Origin: Litomosoides sigmodontis
Lineage: Eukaryota > Nematoda > Chromadorea > Rhabditida > Onchocercidae
DNA length: 64,000 nucleotides
Reading direction: 5' to 3'
NCBI GenBank assembly: GCA_963070105.1
Contig: OY718806.1
Location: 7,833,865 to 7,897,864, forward strand
Shown in pieces: positions 40,295 to 53,100 of this stretch; within the stretch, counting starts at the first letter, position 1, and each line of letters starts with the position of its first letter. The notes under the pieces are model-generated. The model did not search any database, was not told the origin of the DNA, and saw nothing but the letters and a program-made list of their open reading frames with translations. A program made the position numbers and the translations under genes.

Positions 40295-41259
40295 TTACTG
40301 AACATAAAATTTAAAAGATGTGATACCTTCCAAACCGAATTCAATACAGTCACCAGATTTTACAGCTGTTACGCCTGGTGGTGTACCTGTGAGAAGCAGA
40401 TCGCCAGGTTCCATAGTGACGTATTTCGTTAAAACTTCGATTAAAGTTGGTATATCAAAAATCATGGCGTCTGTTCTGCACCGTTGTTTTTCTTCATCAT
40501 TTATACGACAAAACAGCTCGACGTCGTGTGGATTCGCAATTTTGTTCATTTCAACGAAAGAACCTACTGGACATGACGTGTCGAACGATTTTGCCAAGAA
40601 CCAAGGCGTCCCTGTCCTCTTTGCTTCATCCTGGAAATTAGATGTTGCATACCGAGAATTAAGTCCTACTAGAAGTCAGCTTTCTATTCAAATCTCAACT
40701 ATTGGCACTTCAATAAGTTAACGGGGTTACATAGTACAAGATTCACGAGAGCGGTCGAAATGTAAAAAACTTTCAGGTAGCACTGAAAGATTCACTGATT
40801 TATTACGGAAAAGTTTGGTGGCAAACCACCTGGAAGTCTCGAGCTGTCATATCCAAGGCTACCGTGTATCCGCCAATATAGTCAAATGCCTGTGAGGAAG
40901 GAATATTTTTTGCTGTCTTCCCGAAAACTACACCGAATTCCACTTCTTGATGTAATACTCTACAACCCGGTGGCGGAATAATAGGTTGCCCTTGTGACAC
41001 ATAGCTGTTTGTTGATTTCACAAAAAACAATGGTATTTTTGGTATCGTGTTTCCCAATTCCAAAGCATGCTCCTGCAAAACCTACTTATTAATTAAATCC
41101 TTACTTTTATTGCATTCATAAAGGTTATGAATGCAATAAAGTTTATTGCATTCATAAGCACTATGCATATGTCCATGAAATGTAACAAACCTTATAATTC
41201 CTACCAACACAAACAATCTTCTTCCCAATGACACGAAAATTTGATAATTGTACTACCAT
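40295..41259 (-). CDS. FAHD1: FAHD1-type acylpyruvase/oxaloacetate decarboxylase (215 aa or longer)
   Basis: Mitochondrial FAH-superfamily enzyme. FAHD1 hydrolyses acylpyruvates and decarboxylates oxaloacetate with Mg or Mn (family knowledge). Exons 41259-41191, 41072-40830 and 40630-40295 total 216 codons; human is about 221-224 aa. The core starts KKIVCVGRNY. Metal ligands fit HQEVEFG (Glu66, Glu68) and LDMTARDFQ (Asp97). The loop SFDTSCPVGSF and the C-terminal TGTPPGVTAVKSGD are typical. An in-frame ATG at 41364 would add 35 residues rich in Ser, Arg and hydrophobics, a possible mitochondrial presequence. It starts only about 40 bases from the giant ATT repeat. If that start is used, the protein is 250 aa. 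Confidence 0.93.
41106..41157. repeat. Three exact copies of a 16-mer, alternating orientation
   Basis: The 16-mer TTTATTGCATTCATAA occurs at 41106-41121 (+), 41125-41140 (-) and 41142-41157 (+) inside FAHD1 intron 1. The first two form a perfect 16-bp hairpin with a 3-base loop; the third can compete for the same partner. Confidence 0.95.
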
Positions 41260-41405
41260 ACTCCTTAAAACAGATCCCCTCGCCAAACTGATTAGCGAAA
41301 ATTGCCCGAACGGTGAGAGAGGAGCGAATGCTTGGTGATATCTTATGAAAATAGGTTGTCCCATTTATTGTTGTTGCTTTATTATTATTTTATTATTACT
41401 ATTAC

Positions 41406-42716
<1,311 letters not shown>

Positions 42717-43913
42717 CAAATACTGGATAAGTAATGATTAATTAGTCATTTCCCACTAATTCTCGCTTCTAATTTCCAAAGCTGTTCACTTCTTAAAATT
42801 GGAGCAACAATGTGGGTGAAAATTTAATAATGAAATCAAAAAAAGAATATTCTAAAATCGTGGCATGAAGTCAACACGAAAAATTAGAATTTAATTCTTC
42901 ATTTCATAATTATCGAAGTTATTGTCTTATATACAGCGCGATATTGCCACTACTAAATTACTTACAGCACGAGGGTAGACAACAATTGCTTGAATCCCTT
43001 CAGTGCAATGGAAATAACAAGCTAACATCACTTTTGCTAATTTTGACCTGTGTAGTACGCAAGCACTTAGCAGGGCCGATTTGCAGTTTTCTTAATCCTT
43101 AAAAAATATCGTGTCACACATGGAAACCAATATTACTCGACAGTAAAAACATTTTCCCACGCCTCAAAGATATCTTGAGATATATAAATCAAAGTTTATT
43201 ATTCGTTAGTTGTGCAGCCGATAAACTAAGTTGAACCATTTCAGAAGTTAACGGATTAACTTTTTATAAATTTTTTGAATTAACGATCTCAATGTTGCTT
43301 TCCATCGACATCCTAATTCATCTATGAATAATTCAACTGTCTCTACCGCAATCTTCGTTCAAAATTACTGTGTTTAGTAGTGTTAGTGTTATGACTATTT
43401 CTATGAATTTTCCGAATACATGATCGGAATAGCAGATAATCTTAATCTTGACATTCATAAAATTATGATAATAAAAGAGCAAATTTCAGCGTCTTTTTAA
43501 TTATGATAATCTGGACATGCTTATGTTTTTTTTTTTATATTTCATTATTTTCCCATTCACTTCCTTCAGTAAGGTGCAAATGAATACACATGCAAGTGCA
43601 ATAATTTTGAATTTGTATTTCGACATTGCAACACCCATCGGCCTATTCAACAGGTAGAAGTGTAATAGTAATTCATACAAAATTCATGTCCAATAAAATT
43701 CTATAGAATTTTCTGCATATTCTTCGTGAAAAGTTGGGCAATGCCAACCCCAAACCATAAACAATTGTAAGTATATGAAATGTTACTCCGTGAATGAAGA
43801 ATGGTTAAGCTGAATATCTAAGCAGTGTGCATTGATGTCTTTTAATCGCTGAATCTTATTCCAAACAGTTACAAAGGCGTCCTTCATTGGGCATGGATAA
43901 AAAAAAAATGTGG
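42717..43913. other. Intergenic, nothing assigned
   Basis: No exon-like sequence with usable splice sites. It contains the probable 3' UTR of the methyltransferase gene on the minus strand. Confidence 0.4.
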
Positions 43914-46731
43914 TTATTTGTGGCATACATAGATAATGTTGAAAAGAAATCTTGAAAATGGGTTTGGACGAATTTCAACTTTCTCAAAACCAGCATTGGT
44001 GAGCAGCTGTTTAGCTTTTTCCTGCCCCCACATTGCACCGACTCTTACTGCACCTAAAAACGAGTGATGAAATGAATTTAACTGATGCAAAAGTAAAATA
44101 TAAAAATAAGCAACGAACAACTGTATTTTCATTTCATTGTATTACATTAAATTCTAATATAACTTCAAATTATGCATTTCCCACCTTTCCCAAAAAGGTG
44201 GCGTAAAATGTCTTAGCGATTCCTGAATGTATAATCTACAAGACATTTTGACTGCCTGATCAGTCACTAATGGTGACCGACAGTTGTGACAAAATTTAAA
44301 AACAACTTTCTACAAAATTCTTTTGTTCATAATGACCATACTTATGTTCACTTTTAATTTCAATATGTTCAACAGAACAGCTTTCGATTGCAAATAAGAA
44401 AGCATTCAATATGAGAATTTAATAACAGTATCACAATTTATGAGAACGAAATGACAATGTTACCTTCAGAATTCATCCCTACTGGAAGCGAATGTGACAC
44501 TGACATGCCATACATGTACGTGGATATATTCATTTCCTTATCTTTATAAGCATTGCCTGTACCGCCCGTTTCAATCATCGAAAATAGACCATCTGGCTTC
44601 AGAACCCGATATATCTCTTTCAAGCACTGAACTATAAACGAAGTAAGCCCTCTTTCTTTATTTATCGACAAATTATTGTGCCTAAGAACTTATCGAGTAT
44701 TATGATCTGTGAGTAAAAGAATGAAAGCAAAATGGAACAAAATTCGTACGCGATCAAGTTTCATTTGGTCGTGGAAAGTATTGAACATTATCACCCAGTC
44801 AAATTTCTCTGTCCACTCATCCTTCATCATCTGACCATCCATTTGCATGTATGACACGTTATCAAGACCAGTATTAGCTTCATCTCGTTTCTTGCTCGCT
44901 CCAACAACAGCTTCGAGTGAGAGGTCGATTCCCGTGAAAAAACATTTTGGATAATGACTCCCTAAAACTTATTAGCGACCAGTTACCAACAACATGGATG
45001 AAATACATGATATGCCATTACACTGCTGATCACGGCAAGATTAGTGCAGATCTACCTAATTCTGCGATACGCGTTCCTCGACCACAATGTACATCGAGAA
45101 TCTGAATTCCACCCTCTTCCAGTTTGTCTTGCATCCTTGTTACAGACACAAATTTAGTTACAATATCTTCTGTATATGCAACTTCCGAAATCGATTCCAC
45201 CGTTTTATTAAATTCATCAAACATACTACTGTCCACTTCTGAAAATAGTTTTAGTTGGTGGTACAGTACTATTGTACAGTAACAAATTTTATGAAATACT
45301 AAACTATCAGTTTAAAAAATTAAGGTTCGTGGAAATAATGAAAAATTAATAATGGGTAATATTTACATAATGCACTCATACTATCCAATTTTTACGCTAA
45401 ATCTGAAATGTCATAATAAAACATTACAATGACATATAATAAAAGGAAGTTTTGACAGCAGGCCACAAAATCAAAGCAATTACAATATTCGCAGAAGCGG
45501 GTAGAGATGAAAAATGCGGTATCACTCCAAAGAAGCTAAGCACTGATGATTTAGGTTAAAGAAAAAGTGAAGAGGATGTAGGAAGCAGTAAAGCATAGAA
45601 AGGTAGGATGGTATACTAGAAGTAAAATAGTGAATGTCCTTTATCAACAAAATAACTCTAAAATGTAATCTGTTACTGGCAGGTAAACGAAACAAATAAA
45701 CACTCCTCAAGAGGGATCTTTTCAGGAATCAACAAAACGAACTGTTTAATATACCTAGTGGTCCGTCATTCCTGAACAGCTCGATCACAGTAGGATACGC
45801 CTTAGCACACATAACGACAAATCGTTGGATGAAGAGTAATACATTCGGTTTATCGCCGCAAAGGTCCCCGACGCGATTCTCTCTGATCCAAAATTTTTCG
45901 CCACTCTCATCCACCTCAATTATCTTACCGCAAGCCATGAGACACAACCATTCGCGTACATAACTAAAATTTTCCAACTCGAAATTCCAAATATCACGAA
46001 TCACTATACATCAACAGTTCACTATGTAATATTACCGTTCTCTCATATTGGACTTTTTAGCAATCGTTGTACAAGTGGCTGGTTCATTCTCCGATGATAC
46101 AGAAGCAAGAGCATCGAATAATTTAAGCTCGTGTCCCATGACAAGCCCAACAGAGAGCATTCCATTATTCAGTGTTTCCTGCAATTATCAATACAATTGA
46201 AAAGTGAACAAGTCTCACAATTCTTGAACCTCACATCTACACGAGTGACTTCAATGGAGAAATCCAATGCGCCGATAATTCACTACGACAAGATTGAGCA
46301 CCAACTTCAGCTTCAGCATTTCATCTCTTCCAGATGTCATGTTGGTCGTTACGGGCTGAGGGTAGAGAATGAGAAGTGTTGATGGGAAAGATCACGTCAA
46401 ATGATACTTACCAAGAGACGTGTAGAGAAGTCCTCCATTATAGAACGTACAACTCCAACATGTACAAGATGTTCAGAATGACGAATGAAACGAATGGGTG
46501 GTGAGAAGAAAGTATGATACAAGTAAACAAGAGAGGCAAAGACAAGCTGCACCATAAAAGGGATGGGAAGCGCCCAATCAATACCATAAAGCATGAGTGC
46601 TTTCGGTGTGATATGAATGCGGTGGAGCCCTAGCTGTTGTTTTCCCCGTCTGTTACTGAAGTTGCACAAACCAGTTGCAGATGTTATTAATGTGACCTCT
46701 TCCACGTAAAATTTACAAAAGTTGACGAGCA
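43914..46731 (-). CDS. SAM-dependent methyltransferase, winged-helix/Rv2258c-like, with extra N-terminus
   Basis: The family is expanded in nematodes (C. elegans R08E5.3-like); substrate unknown. Exons, minus strand: 46731-46412, 46178-46036, 45963-45755, 45238-45056, 44961-44750, 44626-44464 and 44053-43914, all in phase. The winged-helix part has NGMLSVGLVMGHELKLFDAL and MRERYVREWLCLMACGKI. The methyltransferase fold follows: motif I ILDVHCGRGTRIAELG, then FTGIDLS, DWVIMFNTFHDQ and EIYRVLKPDGLF, ending FNIIYVCHK. Motif I has His where the first Gly of GxGxG usually sits. The first exon encodes about 106 extra residues with a membrane-type helix (WALPIPFMVQLVFASLVYLY) before VVRSIMEDFSTRLL. 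The true start is upstream or inside this exon (ATG at 46594 is one option). A short exon ending near 47027 matches in phase but is weak. Confidence 0.87.
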
Positions 46732-49700
46732 CTAAAACAATGCTAAAAATTTATGAGTAAAACAGTAGCGCATCCATGATGCAAATTCAAAAATGTTTGG
46801 AAAGATAACAAAGCAAGAAAGCACGGAATGAAATAGACCGATATCACTTCTTAAGAGACAATGCAACTCTTCAAGTGGAAATGAAAAAGAGGCTTTGTGG
46901 TATTCTTGATAACAAATTGTTTTGAAGGCGTTGTAATTCCCTTAGAAGAAAACACTAATTTCAGAGTTTTGAAATAAATCAGCGAAAGACGCGGAAACAA
47001 CCTCCAACGAAGCATACAGCCATCACCCATAAGGCCTCTGGACAAGCGTTTGCATCTTGCGCCGAAACAGTGACATATGCACATAAAATACTTTTGGTTT
47101 CAATGAGTACAGGTGATTATTGATAAATTAAATTGAGGTTGTGAGTTTTGCTGGAATTTGTTGTGCAGGCTATGTTCGGGTAGCTAGAATTATAGAGGGG
47201 TTTTTCATTACAGACTGGAATAGCAGCACAGTTTCAGAGCTGAAGGGGTAGTGATTGTTTCTTCAGAATACTTTCTGAAACCTTTTACATGTTCAGTGCT
47301 TTGCAATCTAGTTACCTTAGTTACCGCAAGCAGTCGATGATTAACTAATTCCTCACAAAATCCTTGTTTTGGTCAGACGAAACTTTTGATTCTTTTTTCT
47401 CCTTAAGCTTGTATTGTCTCATGTTTTTCTCTATAGTGTGTAGTCGATTTTTATGTTGCTATTTCACATCAACTTACGTCTACTTTGTTTTCTTCCTGTG
47501 TCATCTGGTCAACTAAAACATGGCGCACACTAGAACAGATATCTCGCTCTGCGTTGTGTAGTATTGTAACCGCTGCGTGATGCGGTTACCGTCACTATGC
47601 GCTTGCAGAATAGTACTTTGGAGAATATGGCACCGAAAATCCGTATAGCATAAGTTATTATGAAGTTGTTATTGACTGAGTGTCCTGTTCAAATTTAAGT
47701 GATATGTTTTGTTATTTTTTTTCGTTAACTGCCGACTGTGATTTGGATATAGTTTCGTTATCGGTTTTGAGATGCTTGCTGTATATTATTATTCTAAATT
47801 TTAATTAGTTCACAGATTGAATGTAGCTGCATCATAATAATCTTATGCTTTTTTAAGTCTTTCGGCCATTTTTGATTGTATTACCTGAATTTTCGTTGCT
47901 AAGGAACGATAAGTGAGATTTAGTCATGGTTAAAGAAAAATGCTTGTAAATTTAGTCTAGAAGTACAGAATTCCTTGCTAGTCAGTGCTTGGTTTAAAAG
48001 CTTTTTTTTCTTCAAACAAGAAGCAAAAACATCTTCCTACTAATAGCATTGTTCGTTTAACTGACTTCGAATTTGGGCTCACGTGCAAATATAGCTTTCA
48101 AGTGAATGTGCCTTATCCAGTAATTAATAATGGAAGTGCTTCGCTGAATGTGCCATTTTATAGATAAGAAAGTTAATAACTTGCTGACATTCATATTTGT
48201 TATCTATTAGTTATTTCGACAATGAGTTATGTTGAGTTGTATAGTCTTTGAGTTAAAAATAAATATAACTTAAAGGGAATTCATTTCTGTTTGTGTAAAA
48301 TAGTCATATGGTTTATCTGATTTCTGATCCAGAGTTAATGTGAATAGTAGATATATTTGATATGATATATCAACATCCAAAGCATATGGTTTAATATTCA
48401 TACTACTTTAATATAACTGTTAACCTTAAAAAAAACTTTCGATTTCTTCAGTATCTTAATGTGGTCTTAACATATAAGCTATTATATGTCAAACACTTTT
48501 GTTACACATAGAATGCCTGTTCGTACATCGTATTCCATAATTGTCAGCAATTTTGGATAGAAAGATCCAAGCGAATTTCCACAATAGGTGTCTTCATTTC
48601 GTACAGGCGGTTTTATTTTGTTTTTTTTTTTAAATTGCGATGCGCGAAGCCTACTTTCCGGCATACTTATTTTCTGGAAGCCATGTTTGCTTGATTTCAT
48701 TTTCTCTGAAACAGTTCCCTTTTTCCATGCACAATAAGGATTTCAAATGAATTTTATTGTGTAGAGCTTTACGTCATTGATATCTTCATGAAGCAAAGTA
48801 ATGGTATTATTTTCAAGGTGGTCTAAAAAGTTTGATGTTGGTTGCATCCAAATTAGCAGTTACTGTATTGTGTTCAGTGCGTTTGATTAATTTCTGTTTC
48901 GGACAAAGCATATTGATATTTTTAACTAAAAAAACGCGCAATTTTACGCCGTAACAAAAAGGACGTGAAAGTAAAGTTATATATTCTCCTGTTGTCATGT
49001 TTTGGAATTTCTTTTTATTAGTACTTTTCACTTCAGTTTGCTCTAGACGGTTTTCGCTCATCGACTTATTTGTAGTATCCTGAAATTCCTATTTGTAGAG
49101 TGCATCCCAGAGCTTGTATTGACATTTGTGCAACGGCAGATCTTAAAGTCAGTTGCTGTAGGTAAAATTACATCTTATAATAGTGCAGTCGAAGGATTAG
49201 GGTGTTACACACGAATGTAGGATTTGTCAAATATTCCTCAGCATAGAATGTATTAGTGCTACAGGAATTGCTAGTATGAGTGTTATTTTGGGAATTGGAA
49301 TACTTAATAGGATAATGCAGTACTTTTTATTGAGTAATGAAAAATTCTCCTGCCTTCGTAATTGTTTGTTAAGTGAATAAGAAAAATAAGGGAGAAAATC
49401 ATCAATGATGATTCTTGATCTGTTATTTTAAATGTTTGCGCTGCTTCTTTGCGATCTTCTATGTCGATATCGTTTTTTACTTGAATCTTTATTCGTTTTA
49501 AGCTAGTACAGATTCTCCTTCATTATTTAACTGTTTCAAACTACATTTGTTCACCCGTTTGCTGACTTCATTCGATCTTGGAGGTTTTTAAGTTATTCAA
49601 ATTTACAATAATTTTATACCATTCATTTGTCATACCGCTTACACTAGTGAATTCCATTACGTGTAAGCTCTGCATTGCTCCTCATGCATTTATTCTTTTT

Positions 49701-50099
49701 TATTGATATAGCTGCAATCATGGTTAGCCAAATCTTTAGGTTTTTTTCTCATTGTACACAGCACTGCAAATGTATGTCATAATTGTGTCATATCAGGGAA
49801 ATTATTAATAATTATTAACAGCACAGATTTTAACTAAAATGTTGCCAGTATGTGCGATCATATTATGAAGAAAAATATCATTTAGCATCATCGTAAATAC
49901 TAATTGGTCTTGTTAATCCAGGACCTAAATCTTTATAGAGTTTGATACATAACATCTAGATTTTTTCTTTTTAATTCTTATTCGTGAAGTTGTGTGTCTA
50001 AAGGAAAAAGTATTTCCCATGATGGGCAGTGATTTTTCAGCGTAAGAAAATCGAAACACAAAAGTTACATCGCGCGATGTCACGTAGCGCGGTGGATTC
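46732..50099. other. Intergenic region between divergent methyltransferase and daf-18
   Basis: About 3.4 kb that should include both promoters. The minus strand between 48482 and about 49600 has several protein-like open stretches (entered separately). No other feature is evident. Confidence 0.4.
48482..49080 (-). CDS. Possible Lys/Ser-rich hypothetical gene
   Basis: Not recognised. On the minus strand an exon-like segment begins after GGAATTTCAG at 49080 and encodes NKSMSENRLEQTEVKSTNKK up to a GTAAAA donor near 48957. A second segment, after an acceptor near 48704 or 48676, encodes MPESRLRASQFKKK and ends YDVRTGILCVTKVFDI with a stop at 48482. Phase fits with the later acceptor (CTTCCAG). 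Upstream stretches near 49515-49585 and 49400-49490 may be more exons. This strand is purine-rich, which by itself gives Lys/Ser/Glu-rich frames, so the call is weak. Confidence 0.22.
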
Positions 50100-50103
50100 A
50101 TGA
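50077..50103 (+). promoter_or_regulatory. Short uORF overlapping the daf-18 start codon
   Basis: An ATG at 50077 opens an eight-residue frame (MSRSAVDS) whose TGA (50101-50103) overlaps the daf-18 ATG at 50100 as ATGA. If the mRNA leader includes it, reinitiation or leaky scanning would set DAF-18 output. A second in-frame daf-18 ATG follows at 50106. Confidence 0.4.
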
Positions 50104-53100
50104 GGATGTCTTGCGTTGAACATGAAGTTCCTGCTGGTGGATCTTCTGATATCCTAGCTAATGGTTCCTCAAGTGTAAGTAATACCTTTTTTTTGATCTC
50201 GTAGTAATGCTTAAAATCGTTTACTTTAAATAGGATGATAAGTTAGTGGGCAGGAAAGGATATACCAATAAATCCAAAAAGATCATGACACTGTTTCGTC
50301 CTGTACGGTAGAGTAAGGTAGCACAATACCGAGCTGTTTATAAACGTAGCATAAGTTATAAGTAAGTATGCGACAATCATGACATGATTTAATTTGTTTG
50401 ATGTGAGTCTCTATTTTATTAAATCCATTAAATAGGGAAACTTCTTGTGGAAATGTCGATACTGTATTCTTAAGGAAGAATACTTTTGTGGGTCCTAAAT
50501 TTATACAAATGATTCCTAATTTATGTGAAATATATGAAAGATGCTTTTGCAAAAAAAGGTAATGTAATAGAATCTTCAGGAATTAAAATATATTTCGAAG
50601 TCCACATCTTAGTATTGTAATAATTGAATTATGGTGGAGTTTCATATAAGTGACTGTCCTCATAGGGGATTTTCGTTTTCACCCATCGCGTTATTTCCTG
50701 GGACTAAGTACCATTTCTACAATTTAGCATCATTTTAGGTTCCCCTTAAAAGTTGCATTCTTAAATTCAGTTCAATTCATCATTTGGGAGTGAAAGGGGA
50801 AAAAGCTCAATTCATCATTTGGGAGTGAAAAGGGAAAAAGCTCATATTCTTTTACACATAAAATTTGTCATGTTTGTTTATGAAATAGGTTCTTCTGTAC
50901 ATAAACTTTTCTATTCAAAAAAAATAGGTCCGGCAACAGTGTATTATTATTAGCCATTCGGTTGCAGTACATCCAATTCATATGTTAATGATATACTAAG
51001 TGCTGCTAGAAATTTTTGACAACGAATGTTCAAGGATTTCAAACACGATTAGTTTTTAGCAAATTTTTGGCACTTTTGCAATTTCCTGACATCTGGTCGT
51101 TCTCTTTATAGATTAGCTGATGTTGTACTATATTTTATGACTGTGACAAATGTTGTGTGCTGGAATTGCAATAAGTATGTCAAAAATTTACTTATGCAAA
51201 AGAAGAGAGATGATACAACTCTTTGCAAAAATGTATATGACACATTGACTGGCGGTTTAAGAACCGAAAGTACTGTATGTTAGCAGTGTGGAAACTGGAA
51301 ATGCAGGTGAAAAAATGTTGTGTGATTCGGAAATCGGAATTTTAGATCATTCCTTTTTTTATACTGATATTATCCATGATCATTCATCATTCATCACTAA
51401 GTAAGTTGCGACTATTGATCAAAATGCGTTTCAAGTTGCACAAATTCTTTTCTATAACTTGTGTGATATAAGAAATTGAACGGAGTGTACAAGGAAATAA
51501 ATCAGTGCACTATGCCAATAAAATTATAACTTTAGGTCATTTCCGGATTATCATTGTCTATGTCTTAACCAAATTTGCAGTGAAAATGCTAAATATGTGT
51601 GCTAAAAGCTAACTATCTTCTTTTCCACTCTCTGCATGCACAGTCATCATTCACTTTTTCTTTTTTTAGAATGATTCCCTTCGGTTAAAGTCCATTTGCA
51701 CTCTATATATGCTTCGCGAATCATTTATTCGTACTTGTTGGTTCTTGAAACACTACGAAAAAAGTTTTAAATTTATTGGTTTTTGAAATCATGTCTGTTA
51801 TAAGGTGAATCGAGTGAAAAGAGGTGGAGTGGAGGGGAGGAAAGTGAAAGGGAGAGGGCAAAGCGTGGACGGACACATATTTAATTACAACGAAGTGGTA
51901 GCAATTAAATGTGCTTGCTGAAAAGCCAAGCAAAATGAAGAAGACATTTTTTCTTCTTGCAAAACCTGGTTGAGACCTTTATTCATTCTTACCGCTTCTG
52001 CTGTCTCCTTTCCTTGTTCCATGGATGAATGCAAATTGATTATTTATCACTTGTGTGGGTCGATAGCAGTTTGATGAATAAAACGGCGTGTATGAAGTAC
52101 CATTCCATATTGGATTTGTCCAAAGAAATGGGTCAGGAACTGAGGAGAAATGTTTAGTTGAATATTTCTCAGTCATCAAAATTACATATACGCATTTCAT
52201 AGTCATGACATGGCACATGGCTCGGAATCGTTTTGCACCTTGTCAAGCAAAAAGAAATGACACTAATAGGAGAAGTTATTGATTCACATATTTGAATTTT
52301 TGAGCATAACTTTTTTCGATGATTTTCGTAGGATGACATTTAGGCAGTTTTTTTGTTACATTTTTTAAATAATCTTATTAAATCATAATTGATGAAGACT
52401 AGACTATTGCGAATAATCGTTTTTTTGTAGATGTTTTGTAGCGTTGAGATTTTTTGTGATAAAGTTATTTGATTCGTAAGTACCTATGCAGTTGAATAAT
52501 GCGTAGATCATATGGTTGGGAATGGAAAAACAATGAGGCAAACAGAGTGTTGAGCTTATGTGAACGGGCAAAACTGATGGACGTATTTTATGCCCTCGTC
52601 ATCGATTGATAATTTTCACCGTTGATGATCAAAAAAGTAATGGGTAGGGAGTGAAGAACTGTTTGATATCGTATCCGATTTATCATATGCATTACACGCT
52701 CCTACTCTCCTAATTTAGGCAGCAGATGATTGGTAATTTGGAATCTAGTGAATGTGATGAGTCAGTTGCTTCTTTTTCTTCATCACATCCTCTACAATTC
52801 ATCATCCACATTCGAAGTTTTGCGTAGCAGCGAATATATTGATGTGACATATTAATTAAAATAGTTGTTGCAGTTGTCTTCTTTCAGTTGAGAGAGTGAT
52901 AGGATGATTTCTGGATTATTAAAATTTAATCCAGGTTTTCTCACTAATTTTTATTGTTAGCAATAGCGGTCGTATTTGACGACTATTAGATCTCCGTAAC
53001 CTCTAATTTTTTTCACGTCCCAAATGTTTCATTTATTTTTATTTACTCATGTCCGGGCTCAGAGAATTTGATAAGCCATCAAACTTACTTTATCTCAAAG

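Noticed and set aside
40320..40721. 133-residue plus-strand ORF
   Set aside because: Shadow of the third FAHD1 exon on the opposite strand.
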